Shown piece after piece: positions 16,506 through 25,548 of a stretch of DNA of 64,000 nucleotides (position 1 is its first letter; each line of letters begins with the position of its first letter). The DNA comes from CAIYRG01 sp963747255 (GTDB lineage: Bacteria; Pseudomonadota; Alphaproteobacteria; Micropepsales; Micropepsaceae), in the NCBI GenBank assembly GCA_963747255.1, contig CAVVEG010000017.1, positions 806,001-870,000 on the forward strand, read 5' to 3'. The position numbers and the translations under genes are program-made. The notes beneath the pieces were generated by a model. That model saw only the letters and a list, made by a program, of their open reading frames with translations. It searched no databases and was not told the DNA's origin.

Positions 16506-18944
16506 TCAGTGGGTGACCACGGCATCCTCGCCACCAGCTTCCGGCAAAGGCGGTGTCGCGGTTTCGTCCGGTTCTTCCCAAACGACGGGAATAGGCGCGC
16601 GGACAAGTGCGATTTTCAGCACCTCCTCCATGCTGGAGACCGGAACGATCTCAAGCCCGCCTTTCACGTTGTCCGGAATTTCGGCCAGATCCTTTTCGTT
16701 TTCGGCCGGAATGATCACGGTCTTCAGTCCGGTGCGAAGGGCAGCCAGCAGCTTTTCCTTCAACCCGCCGATCGGCAAAACACGGCCACGCAGGGTTATT
16801 TCACCCGTCATCGCCACATCGCGCCGCACCGGAATCCCGGTGAGAACCGAGATGATCGAGGTCGCCATTGCAACACCTGCGGAAGGTCCGTCCTTGGGCG
16901 TCGCACCTTCGGGAACATGGACATGGATGTCCCTACGGTCGAACAGTGGCGGCTTAATCCCGAAGGTGATCGCCCGGGACCGTGCATAGGAGCGGGCGGC
17001 ATCGATCAATTCCTTCATCACGTCGCCCAGTTTGCCGGTCGCCTGAAAGCGGCCTTTGCCCGGTACCATCACCGATTCGATCGTGAGCGTCTCGCCACCA
17101 ACTTCGGTCCAAGCGAGCCCGGTAACCACGCCAACCTGATCGGCGCCTTCGATTTCGCCATAGCGGAATTTTCTGACGCCTGCATAGCCGCCGATGTTTT
17201 CCACCGTGACCTCGATGCGCTGCGCTTTGCCGGAAACGATTTCCTTCACCGCCTTGCGCGCGAGATTTGCCAATTCGCGCTCAAGGTTGCGAACGCCGGC
17301 TTCCCGCGTGTAGTAGCGGATCAGGTCACGCAGGGCGGTATCGGTGATCGACCACTCGTTGTCTTTGAGGCCATGCGCCTCGAGCTGCTTTGGCAGCAGG
17401 TGACGTTTTGCGATCTCAACCTTCTCGTCCTCGGTGTAGCCGGGGATCCGGATGATCTCCATACGGTCCATCAGAGGCTGCGGCATGCGCAGCGTGTTGG
17501 CGGTGGTGATGAACATCACGTCGGAAAGATCGAAATCCACCTCCAGATAATGGTCATTAAAGGAGTGGTTCTGTTCGGGGTCGAGCACCTCCAGCAGAGC
17601 TGCAGAGGGATCACCGCGCCAATCGGCGCCGAGCTTATCGATTTCGTCCAGCAGGAACAGCGGATTTGCCGATTTCGCCTTTTTCATCGACTGAATGATC
17701 TTGCCCGGCATGGACCCGATATAGGTGCGCCGGTGACCACGGATTTCGGCCTCGTCGCGAACGCCACCAAGCGACATCCGTACGAATTCGCGCCCTGTAG
17801 CACGCGCAATCGATTTCCCGAGCGACGTCTTGCCGACACCCGGAGGTCCGACGAGACACAGAATGGGGCCTCTCATCTTGCCGGCGCGAGCCTGCACCGC
17901 GAGATACTCGAGTATCCGCTCTTTCACCTTGTCCAGACCGTAATGGTCCTCATGAAGGACGGTCTCGGCCAGAGCGATATCCTTCTTGATCTTGGACTTC
18001 TTTCCCCAGGGCAGCGACAGCATCCAGTCCAGGTAATTGCGTACGACTGTCGCCTCGGCGGACATCGGGCTCATCGAACGGAGCTTCTTCAGTTCCGCCT
18101 GCGCCTTTTCACGCGCCTCTTTGGAAAGCTTGGTCTTCTTGATTCGCTCTTCCAGTTCAGCAAGCTCGTCGCGGCCTTCCTCGCCTTCGCCGAGCTCCTT
18201 CTGGATCGCCTTCAACTGTTCGTTCAAATAATATTCGCGCTGCGTCTTCTCCATCTGACGCTTCACACGCGAACGGATTTTGCGTTCGACCTGAAGTACG
18301 CCGATTTCGCCCTCGATCAGGGCAAGCACGCGCTCCAGCCGCTCCACCGTATTCAGCGTTTCGAGCAACTGCTGGCGATCGGGAATTTTTACCGTCAGGT
18401 GCGAAGCAACCGTGTCGGCGAGCTTGGCCGCGTCTTCGATCTGGGAGACCGAGGCCAGAGTTTCCGCCGGCACCTTCTTGTTGAGCTTGATGTAGCTTTC
18501 GAAATTCGTCTTGACCGAACGGACCAGCGCCTCGATCTCCTGCGCATTGCCCGGCTGTTCGGCAATCGGCTCGATCATGGCCTGGAAAAAATCGGTACGC
18601 GGCGAAAAGCCTTTGACGCGCGCGCGCGACTTGCCTTCGACGAGGACGCGGACGGTCTGGTCCGGAAGCTTCAGCAGCTGCAGGACGGTGGCGAGCGTTC
18701 CAACGCGATACAGGCCATCCGGCGAGGGATCGTCTTCGCCGGCATTCTTTTGCGTCAGCAGAACAATCTGCTTTTCTTCGGACATGACCTCTTCAAGGGC
18801 GCGAACCGATTTCTCGCGGCCGACAAAAAGAGGCACAATCATATGTGGAAAAACAACGATGTCCCTGAGCGGCAACACCGCAGCCAATTGGCCTTCACTT
18901 GCGGCGGGCTGCATTGGATCAGGGGAAGGACTCGAATCGGGCAT
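16506..18944 (-). CDS. lon: ATP-dependent protease Lon
   Basis: An 812-residue cytoplasmic AAA+ serine protease that degrades misfolded and regulatory proteins. The ATG at 18944 has GGCAAGGAG just upstream; the open frame continues 34 codons further back but without family similarity. Order: LON substrate-binding domain (LPLRDIVVFPHMIVPLFVGR, residues 25-230), coiled coil, AAA+ module with Walker A GPPGVGKTSLGKS and Walker B LFLLDEIDK, and a C-terminal protease domain with PKDGPSAGVAM holding the catalytic Ser. The upstream region has a CTTGAA (minus strand, 19083-19088) that could be part of a heat-shock promoter, but no convincing downstream box, so I do not call one. Unusually, a plus-strand lactonase gene separates it from clpX. 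Confidence 0.98.
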   Translation of the reverse strand: MPDSSPSPDPMQPAASEGQLAAVLPLRDIVVFPHMIVPLFVGREKSVRALEEVMSEEKQIVLLTQKNAGEDDPSPDGLYRVGTLATVLQLLKLPDQTVRVLVEGKSRARVKGFSPRTDFFQAMIEPIAEQPGNAQEIEALVRSVKTNFESYIKLNKKVPAETLASVSQIEDAAKLADTVASHLTVKIPDRQQLLETLNTVERLERVLALIEGEIGVLQVERKIRSRVKRQMEKTQREYYLNEQLKAIQKELGEGEEGRDELAELEERIKKTKLSKEAREKAQAELKKLRSMSPMSAEATVVRNYLDWMLSLPWGKKSKIKKDIALAETVLHEDHYGLDKVKERILEYLAVQARAGKMRGPILCLVGPPGVGKTSLGKSIARATGREFVRMSLGGVRDEAEIRGHRRTYIGSMPGKIIQSMKKAKSANPLFLLDEIDKLGADWRGDPSAALLEVLDPEQNHSFNDHYLEVDFDLSDVMFITTANTLRMPQPLMDRMEIIRIPGYTEDEKVEIAKRHLLPKQLEAHGLKDNEWSITDTALRDLIRYYTREAGVRNLERELANLARKAVKEIVSGKAQRIEVTVENIGGYAGVRKFRYGEIEGADQVGVVTGLAWTEVGGETLTIESVMVPGKGRFQATGKLGDVMKELIDAARSYARSRAITFGIKPPLFDRRDIHVHVPEGATPKDGPSAGVAMATSIISVLTGIPVRRDVAMTGEITLRGRVLPIGGLKEKLLAALRTGLKTVIIPAENEKDLAEIPDNVKGGLEIVPVSSMEEVLKIALVRAPIPVVWEEPDETATPPLPEAGGEDAVVTH

Positions 18945-19230
18945 TGCATACTCCTTGCCCGCCCCCTCTGATGCTCGGATGGGTTTGGGCTGATTTCCGT
19001 GCCCCGGCCGGGCACACGGCGTTCGAGCGGCGCCACTGCGGGCCACCGCCCGGGTCTAAAAGTGGTCCCCCACGGTTCCATATTCAAGGCTGAATGTATG
19101 CCCTGGTATCGGGGGAACCTTTCATTTCCGTGGGTAATTAGCCAGACGTGATCTGGACAGAAGCGCTTTTCCACCGGCCGTTTATTCGCCATGATCTGCG
19201 CCAAACACGCCGGAACCGTGGGAGGATAGG

Positions 19231-20481
19231 ATGAATCGTCGGACCTTTAACTCGCTGCTTGCGGGCAGTATCGCCGCCTCTACCGGCGCATCGGGGAAAT
19301 CCTCACCTCCAAAATTCGCATTTTACGCCAGTGTTGGGCCCGAGATGGTCCTCTACGGTGTGGACGTGGAAGCTGCGGAAATTCAGCGCCGTGGCTCCGT
19401 CGCGCTGGCGGCAAATGTCCAATACGCCTGGCCGCACCCGTCCAGACAATTTCTTTACGTTGTTTCGAGCAATGGCCAACCCGGAGGCGGCGATGCGGCA
19501 AAAGGCGATACCCACGTTGCTACAGCGCTACGGGTTGCGCCGGATGGCGCACTGTCGCTGCACGGAACACCGGCGCGCCTTCCTTCACGTCCCATCCATA
19601 CCAGTGTCGATGGCAGCGGTCAATTCCTGTTCATCGCCTATAACGATCCGAGCAACATCACGGTTAACCAACTGAATCCCGATGGAACGATTGGCGCTGT
19701 TGTGGTTCAGCAGCAGAAACCCGATGCCGGGATCTATGCGCATCAAATTCGCACGACACCGACGAACAGGACGGCAATTCTCGTCACGCGGGGTAACAAT
19801 CCATCGGGAGATCATGGCGAAGATCCCGGCGCACTGAAGGTATTCGCATTCGAGGACGGACAGTTGCGGAAACTGCAGTCGCTCGCGCCCAACAACGGAT
19901 ACGGATTTGGCCCACGCCATCTCGATTTTCATCCGAAGCTACCATTCGTCTATGTGTCTCTTGAACGCCAAAACCGGTTGTACACGTATGGTCTCGCCGC
20001 TGACGGAAGGCTGAGCCCGGAGCCTTTGTTCATGAAAACCTCGCTTGCCGATCCGGGCAATCCGCGTCCCGGTCAGGGCGCCGGCACGGTGCATGTCCAC
20101 CCCAATGGCCGCTTTCTCTACCAGGCGAATCGCAATGCCAATGTGACCGATTTTCGGGGTCAGAAGGTTTTTGCCGGAGGCGAGAACAACATGGCGGTTT
20201 GGTCCATCGATCAAAAAACCGGAGAGCCCACTCTGATCCAGACCATTGATGGCCGCGGAATACAGCTTCGGACATTTGGCATCGATCCCTCCGGACGGCT
20301 GCTGATCGCGGCGAGCATTCAGCCCTTGCTGATCCGGAATGGCGAGGCGGTAACCAATCTCAGCGCCGGGCTCTCACTCTACCGGATTGGCGATGATGGA
20401 AAGCTGGCCTTCGCCCGAAAACACGATGTCGATACCGCCAAAGGCACGCAATTCTGGAGCGGAGTCATACCGCTGGCCTGA
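19231..20481 (+). CDS. Lactonase-family seven-bladed beta-propeller protein, probable Tat export
   Basis: 416 residues. The N-terminus MNRRTFNSLLAGSIAAS resembles a twin-arginine signal peptide, so the protein is probably exported folded. The remainder matches the 6-phosphogluconolactonase-like (Lactonase, PF10282) propeller: repeated blades of the form HPSRQFLYVVS, HTSVDGSGQFLFIAY, HLDFHPKLPFVYVSLE, VHVHPNGRFLYQANR and TFGIDPSGRLLIAAS. A cytosolic pentose-phosphate role is unlikely if the Tat signal works; the real substrate is unknown. It lies convergent to clpX with only 15 bp between stops and divergent from lon, and so interrupts the usual clpX-lon adjacency. Confidence 0.82.
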   Translation: MNRRTFNSLLAGSIAASTGASGKSSPPKFAFYASVGPEMVLYGVDVEAAEIQRRGSVALAANVQYAWPHPSRQFLYVVSSNGQPGGGDAAKGDTHVATALRVAPDGALSLHGTPARLPSRPIHTSVDGSGQFLFIAYNDPSNITVNQLNPDGTIGAVVVQQQKPDAGIYAHQIRTTPTNRTAILVTRGNNPSGDHGEDPGALKVFAFEDGQLRKLQSLAPNNGYGFGPRHLDFHPKLPFVYVSLERQNRLYTYGLAADGRLSPEPLFMKTSLADPGNPRPGQGAGTVHVHPNGRFLYQANRNANVTDFRGQKVFAGGENNMAVWSIDQKTGEPTLIQTIDGRGIQLRTFGIDPSGRLLIAASIQPLLIRNGEAVTNLSAGLSLYRIGDDGKLAFARKHDVDTAKGTQFWSGVIPLA

Positions 20482-20496
20482 ACGGCAACTCAGGAA

Positions 20497-21765
20497 TTAA
20501 GACGCGTTCTGCTCGCGCATCTGGCCCTTGTCGCTGTAGGTGTAGAGCGGACGCGCTCTTCCTTCCACCACATCGGGCGTGATGACGACTTCCTGAACCG
20601 CGTTCAGGCTTGGCAGCTCGAACATCGTTTCCAGCAAAATGCCTTCGAGAATCGAGCGCAGGCCACGGGCGCCGGTCTTGCGCAGGATGGCTTTGCGGGC
20701 GATCGAATTCAGCGCTTCCTCATGGAAGCGCAGCTTGACGCCTTCCATTTCAAACATGCGCTGATATTGCTTGGCCAAAGCGTTTTTGGGACGGGTAAGA
20801 ATCTCGATCAGCGCGCGTTCGTCCAAATCCTCCAGCGTTGCCAGAATTGGCAACCGGCCGATGAATTCGGGAATGAGGCCAAACTTCAGCAGATCTTCAG
20901 GCTCGACATCCCGTAACACCTGACCCGTGCTGCGTTCATCGACCGAGCGGACATTCGCGCCAAAACCCATCGACGTGCCCTGGGTCCGCGAAGAAATGAT
21001 CTTGTCCAATCCCGCAAAAGCTCCACCACAGATGAACAGGATATTGGTCGTATCCACCTGGAGGAATTCCTGCTGCGGGTGCTTGCGTCCGCCCTGCGGA
21101 GGAACGCTGGCAACCGTTCCTTCCATGATCTTCAGCAGGGCCTGCTGAACGCCTTCGCCAGAAACGTCGCGCGTGATGGAGGGATTGTCGGATTTGCGGC
21201 TGATCTTGTCGACTTCGTCGATGTAGACGATGCCGCGCTGCGCCCGTTCGACATTGTAGTCGGCATTCTGCAGCAGTTTGAGGATAATATTTTCGACGTC
21301 CTCACCGACATAGCCCGCTTCGGTGAGCGTCGTGGCATCGGCCATCGTAAACGGCACATCCAGAATACGTGCAAGCGTCTGGGCCAGCAGCGTCTTTCCG
21401 CAGCCGGTCGGCCCGACCAGCAGGATGTTGGATTTCGCGAGTTCTACTTCGCCCGACTTACCGGCATGGTTGATCCGCTTGTAGTGATTGTGAACGGCGA
21501 CCGCGAGAACCTTCTTGGCATGACTTTGGCCGACGACGTAGTCGTCCAGGACCTTGAATATCTCGGAAGGCGACGGCACGCCTTCGCGGGATTTCATCAG
21601 GGAGGTCTTGTTCTCCTCCCGGATGATCTCCATGCACAGTTCAACGCACTCATCGCAAATGAACACCGTCGGGCCCGCAATAAGCTTGCGAACCTCGTGC
21701 TGGCTCTTTCCGCAGAAGGAGCAATAGAGGGTGTTCTTGAACTCCGATCCACCCGATTTGCTCAT
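20497..21765 (-). CDS. clpX: ATP-dependent Clp protease ATP-binding subunit ClpX
   Basis: 422 residues from the ATG at 21765, preceded by GGAAGGAGTAGGT. The N-terminal zinc-binding domain has CSFCGKSQ...CDECVELC (four Cys). The AAA+ domain has Walker A GPTGCGKTLLAQ and Walker B VYIDEVDKI, followed by the RKSDNPSITRDVSGEGVQQALL pore and sensor region. The unfoldase delivers tagged substrates to ClpP, encoded just upstream in the same direction with a 170-bp gap that may hold a separate promoter. Length is typical. Confidence 0.98.
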   Translation of the reverse strand: MSKSGGSEFKNTLYCSFCGKSQHEVRKLIAGPTVFICDECVELCMEIIREENKTSLMKSREGVPSPSEIFKVLDDYVVGQSHAKKVLAVAVHNHYKRINHAGKSGEVELAKSNILLVGPTGCGKTLLAQTLARILDVPFTMADATTLTEAGYVGEDVENIILKLLQNADYNVERAQRGIVYIDEVDKISRKSDNPSITRDVSGEGVQQALLKIMEGTVASVPPQGGRKHPQQEFLQVDTTNILFICGGAFAGLDKIISSRTQGTSMGFGANVRSVDERSTGQVLRDVEPEDLLKFGLIPEFIGRLPILATLEDLDERALIEILTRPKNALAKQYQRMFEMEGVKLRFHEEALNSIARKAILRKTGARGLRSILEGILLETMFELPSLNAVQEVVITPDVVEGRARPLYTYSDKGQMREQNAS

Positions 21766-21935
21766 ACCTACTCCTTCCAATCCGCTCTTCGGTCGCCTGC
21801 CGGGAAGCTGTGCCTTGGCAGCGGAGACTTCAAATCCCTATTCGACCACGATCAAACGACCCTGATCAAGACCCCATCGGTCTCGAGGAAAATAAGGGCT
21901 TTTGCCGATCTAAGTTCCCCCGAAGACCCGGGATG

Positions 21936-22568
21936 CTACCGTTTTTCACCATCGAGAACCGGTCGTCGGGAGTATACCTCGTCAATCAGGCCGAAATTCC
22001 GCGCCTCGTCGGCAGTCATGTAAGTATCCCGATCCAGAGCCTTTTCAACGGCTTCGAGCGCCTGACCGGTGTGCTTTGCATAGATTTCGTTAAGGCGCCG
22101 CTTAAGCTTTACAATTTCCTGGGCGTGGCGGGCAATCTCTGTCGCCTGGCCGCGATAGGAAGCAGATGGTTGATGAACAAGAATGCGCGAATTCGGCAGG
22201 CTGTAACGACCACCTTTTGCGCCGGCACATAACAGCAGAGACGCAGCAGAGGCAGCCTGGCCTACACAGAGCGTCTGAACCGAAGGGCGGATATATTGCA
22301 TCGTATCGTAGATCGCGAGCCCGGACGTGACCAACCCACCGGGTGAATTGATGTACATCGCGATCTCTTTCTTCGGGTTCTCCGCTTCCAGAAACAGCAA
22401 TTGCGCGGTGATCAGGCTGGCAACATTGTCCTCAATCGGGCCCGTAACAAAGATTATCCGCTCCTTCAGCAGGCGCGAATAAATATCATAGGCGCGTTCG
22501 CCCCGGGCGGTTTGTTCCACCACCATCGGCACGAGCATGTTCATATGCACTTCAGGGTTCATGGTCAT
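21936..22568 (-). CDS. clpP: ATP-dependent Clp protease proteolytic subunit ClpP
   Basis: A 210-residue serine peptidase forming the Clp tetradecamer. The catalytic triad is visible: Ser in GQAASAASLLL, His in ILVHQPSA, and Asp in the RDTYMTADEARNFGLID segment. The oligomerisation and head region (EIVKLKRRLNEIYAKHTGQ) is normal. ATG at 22568 is used; an internal ATG two codons later is also possible. It lies between tig and clpX in the conserved tig-clpP-clpX arrangement. Confidence 0.97.
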   Translation of the reverse strand: MTMNPEVHMNMLVPMVVEQTARGERAYDIYSRLLKERIIFVTGPIEDNVASLITAQLLFLEAENPKKEIAMYINSPGGLVTSGLAIYDTMQYIRPSVQTLCVGQAASAASLLLCAGAKGGRYSLPNSRILVHQPSASYRGQATEIARHAQEIVKLKRRLNEIYAKHTGQALEAVEKALDRDTYMTADEARNFGLIDEVYSRRPVLDGEKR

Positions 22569-22622
22569 CGGGGTGCCGTTGGTATGGTGAACGGAAATAT
22601 GTAGGAAGCGATCCGGTCAATT

Positions 22623-24059
22623 TCACCCAGGTTGCTCGCCGGAAGCGGTTTCTTCCGCCCCGGAAGCGACTTCCGCCGGAGCCGCAGGAGCGGCTTCGCC
22701 CTCCGGCTTTAGTTTTTCTTCCGCTTCGTCGGGGTCGAGGTACAGAATCTCAGCCGGGACGGTCTTGTCCTCAACCTGAACCATTTCGGCCAGGAAATCG
22801 ATCACTTTGTCCTCGAACAACGGAACGCGCAGTTCGGCCATGGCTTGCGGATTGTTGACGTAGAAATCGACCACCTGCTTTTCCTTGCCGGGGAACTGCC
22901 GCGCCCGGGCGGCAAGCGCCCGCCCGACCTCGTCCTGATTGATGGTAATCGCGTTCTGCTCGCCGACCTTTGCCAGAATCAGTCCAAGCTTCACGCGCCG
23001 TTCCGCAATGCCGCGATACTCGGCTTTCAGCTCGTCCTCGGATTTGCCTTCGTCCTCCGGGCTCATTCCTTCGCGCTGCAATTCGGCCTCGACCTGGCGC
23101 CAGATCATGTCGAATTCGGCATCAACCATACCGGCCGGCAGAGGGAAATCATGCGCAACGTCGAGTGCGTCGAGAATGCGGCGCTTGAGGTGGATGCGGC
23201 TGGCGCGCGCATAATCGGCTTTCAACTGCTCGCCAACGCGTTCCTTTAACTGGTCCAGCAACTCAAGCCCGAGTCGTTTTGCCAGTTCGTCGTCTATGGC
23301 CAGCTCGTCCGGCGCTTTGACTTCCCTGACCGTCACCTGGAACCGGGCGTCTTTTCCGGCAAGTTTTGTGTTGGTGTAACTCTCGGGGAACGTGACATTT
23401 ACGGTTCTTTCCTCACCCGCGCGAGCGCCGATGAGCTGATCCTCGAACCCCGGAATGAACGCGTTGCTGCCGAGTGTCAGGCTGAAACCTTCGGCTTTTC
23501 CGCCTTCAAACGGTTCGCCCCCGATGGACCCCTCGAAATCAATGGTAACTGAGTCCCCGGACTGGGCCTCTTCACCCTCAGGCTTGGGCGTAAAAGTCCT
23601 CTGCAATTCGGCAAGCCGCTTCAACGCGGCTTCCAGGGCCGTATCATCGACCTCGGAGGTCAGCCGCTGCGCCTTTAATTCACTGAGATTGACGACCACG
23701 AAATCGGGCATCAGATCAACCTTCATTGTGAATGAAAGGTCGGCCTTCCCGGCAATCACGCTGTCGAGCGAATTAACGAAGTCAACGCGCGGCGCTGTTG
23801 CCGGCTTGATTTCCTTATCCTTCAGCACCTGCTCGCTGGTCTGGTTTATCGTCTCGTTGACGATCTCCCCCATCAGCGACTTGCCATAGGTCTTCTTCAG
23901 AAAGGAGACGGGCGCCTTGCCGGGCCTGAATCCCTTCAGATGCAATTTCGGCTGTATTTCGACCAGTTTTCCGGTGAGCTTGGCCTCAAGATCCGTCGCT
24001 CCGACGATGACGGAAAATTCGCGGTGCAGCGGCTCGGAGATGGTTTCGTTGACTTGCAT
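22623..24059 (-). CDS. tig: Trigger factor (ribosome-associated chaperone/PPIase)
   Basis: 478 residues from the ATG at 24059; the frame extends upstream into the tRNA-Leu gene, so the shorter start is right. Domains: ribosome-binding N-domain with the GFRPGKAPV signature that docks near the tunnel exit, FKBP-like PPIase domain (about residues 165-250, DSVTIDFEGSIGGEPFEGG), and the long helical C-domain. The acidic Ala/Glu/Pro-rich tail (APAAPAEVASGAEETASGE) is low complexity. It sits just upstream of clpP on the same strand and follows tRNA-Leu. Confidence 0.97.
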   Translation of the reverse strand: MQVNETISEPLHREFSVIVGATDLEAKLTGKLVEIQPKLHLKGFRPGKAPVSFLKKTYGKSLMGEIVNETINQTSEQVLKDKEIKPATAPRVDFVNSLDSVIAGKADLSFTMKVDLMPDFVVVNLSELKAQRLTSEVDDTALEAALKRLAELQRTFTPKPEGEEAQSGDSVTIDFEGSIGGEPFEGGKAEGFSLTLGSNAFIPGFEDQLIGARAGEERTVNVTFPESYTNTKLAGKDARFQVTVREVKAPDELAIDDELAKRLGLELLDQLKERVGEQLKADYARASRIHLKRRILDALDVAHDFPLPAGMVDAEFDMIWRQVEAELQREGMSPEDEGKSEDELKAEYRGIAERRVKLGLILAKVGEQNAITINQDEVGRALAARARQFPGKEKQVVDFYVNNPQAMAELRVPLFEDKVIDFLAEMVQVEDKTVPAEILYLDPDEAEEKLKPEGEAAPAAPAEVASGAEETASGEQPG

Positions 24060-24094
24060 TGCATTCCTCGATTGCGCGTTCGTACAGGGCGCCG

Positions 24095-24179
24095 TGGTGC
24101 GGGCGGAGGGACTTGAACCCCCACGACTTTCGTCACGAGAACCTAAATCTCGCGTGTCTGCCAGTTCCACCACGCCCGC
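24095..24179 (-). tRNA. tRNA-Leu (anticodon TAG)
   Basis: On the minus strand the acceptor arms GCGGGCG and CGCCCGC pair. The anticodon stem CGAGA/TCTCG encloses loop TTTAGGT (anticodon TAG), and a long variable arm typical of type II tRNA (TGACGAAAGTCG) precedes the T-arm with GTTCAAG. The CCA is encoded (24095-24097). It lies 35 bp upstream of the tig start, the usual alphaproteobacterial position. Confidence 0.95.
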
Positions 24180-24336
24180 TTTCCTCACGCTACAGAAAAC
24201 GGAGGAGGTGCAGAAGGCCACGCCCTATATCACAGCGTTTCCGCAAAGAGCTAGCGGTGAGCGTATTGAGCGGGTTTCCCCGTTGCAGTAGATAGCTGAC
24301 GCGCAACTGCCCCGAAACACCTACCGGAGCCCTGCC

Positions 24337-25548
24337 ATGAGAATTGCGCCCGCGATACCGCTGACCTTTTGCATGTTCATCCTGGCGCCGAACGCCGGCG
24401 CCCAGCAATTGCCAAATGGCTCGGCGATGGCAGTGGTCCAGATGGCCTGTTCCGCATGCCATCAACTGAATGTCGTTACAAATGCAGGGCACACGCCGGA
24501 AGAGTGGGACCGCATCGTAGGGGAAATGGTTACCAAGGGCGCCGTCCTTGGGGCCAATCAGGTGCCTGCGGTGACGCAATATCTCGCCTCGAATTTTCCG
24601 CCCCGGGCGCGCCCGCAGAGTCCGGTCTTGACTGGAGCGGTGCAAGCAAGCTTCAGGGAATGGCCGCTACCCTCGCGAGCCTTTCCGCACGATCCCTATG
24701 CTGCGGCTGACGGTTCGCTCTGGTACACGGGTCAGTTCGGAAACCTGCTCGGGCGCCTTGACCCGAAAACCGGCCAATTCAGGGAATACCCACTGAAAAC
24801 CGCCTCCTCGGGTCCGCATGGGCTGGTGGGAGATCGCAACGGTAATATCTGGTTTACGGCAAATTTCCGCGGTTATATCGGCAAACTCGACCCGAAGACC
24901 GGCCAGATCACCGAATACAAGATCCCCGGCGCGCGCGATCCGCACACTCCTGTTTTCGATCAGCAGGGCATCCTCTGGTTCACCGTCCAGGGGTCCAATC
25001 TGGTTGGCCGGCTTGATCCTTCAACGGGAGACGCAAAAACGGTCCCTATCCCGACGCAGAGCGCCCTTCCATACGGCATGGTGATAAGCTCGAAAGGTGT
25101 GCCCTTCTTCGCGGAATTTGGTTCGAACAAATTGGCGAGCATCGATCCGAAGACGTTGCAGATTGCAGAATATGTGCTTCCAAACCGGAACAGCCAGCCG
25201 AGACGCATTGCCATCACGAGCGACGATGTTTTGTGGTACGGCGATTATGGCCGTGGATTTCTCGGAAGCTATGATCCGAAAACCGGCAAAGCACAGGAAT
25301 GGAAATCGCCCGGTGGCGCAGATTCCGAACCTTACGGAATAACCGCTCTAAACGACGTTATCTGGTACAGCGAGTCCGGCGTCAGCCCGAACACACTGGT
25401 CCGCTTCGATCCCAAAACCGGCAAATTCCAGACCTGGAAGATTCCCTCCGGCGGTGGAACGGTGCGCAATATGATGCCGACGCCGGACGGCAAACTGGTT
25501 CTGGCCGAATCCGGCGAGAACAGGATCGCGCTGGTCGAATTAAAATAG
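24337..25548 (+). CDS. Exported heme-c motif plus streptogramin-lyase-like (Vgb) beta-propeller protein
   Basis: 403 residues. After a signal peptide (about residues 1-25, cleavage near NAGAQ), a small domain carries CSACH, a CXXCH heme-c attachment site, with TPEEWDRIVGEMVTKGA, like the short cytochrome modules found in PQQ and quinohemoprotein enzymes. From about residue 110 there are seven repeats of the form GRLDPKTGQFREYPL / GNIWFTANFRGYIGKLDP, the Vgb-like propeller of virginiamycin B lyase relatives. Most such proteins are not antibiotic lyases, and the fused heme site suggests a periplasmic redox or sensing role, which is inference. The stop overlaps the convergent NAD(P)H-hydrate gene by 9 bp. 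Confidence 0.78.
   Translation: MRIAPAIPLTFCMFILAPNAGAQQLPNGSAMAVVQMACSACHQLNVVTNAGHTPEEWDRIVGEMVTKGAVLGANQVPAVTQYLASNFPPRARPQSPVLTGAVQASFREWPLPSRAFPHDPYAAADGSLWYTGQFGNLLGRLDPKTGQFREYPLKTASSGPHGLVGDRNGNIWFTANFRGYIGKLDPKTGQITEYKIPGARDPHTPVFDQQGILWFTVQGSNLVGRLDPSTGDAKTVPIPTQSALPYGMVISSKGVPFFAEFGSNKLASIDPKTLQIAEYVLPNRNSQPRRIAITSDDVLWYGDYGRGFLGSYDPKTGKAQEWKSPGGADSEPYGITALNDVIWYSESGVSPNTLVRFDPKTGKFQTWKIPSGGGTVRNMMPTPDGKLVLAESGENRIALVELK

Noticed and set aside
16476..18971. An 831-codon open frame on the plus strand
   Set aside because: It lies fully antisense to lon, whose domains and ribosome-binding site are clear; GC-rich third positions keep the opposite frame open by chance.
19057..19088. 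Possible sigma-32 promoter of lon (CTTGAA with a weak downstream box)
   Set aside because: The -10 region and spacing do not match a heat-shock consensus well enough to call.
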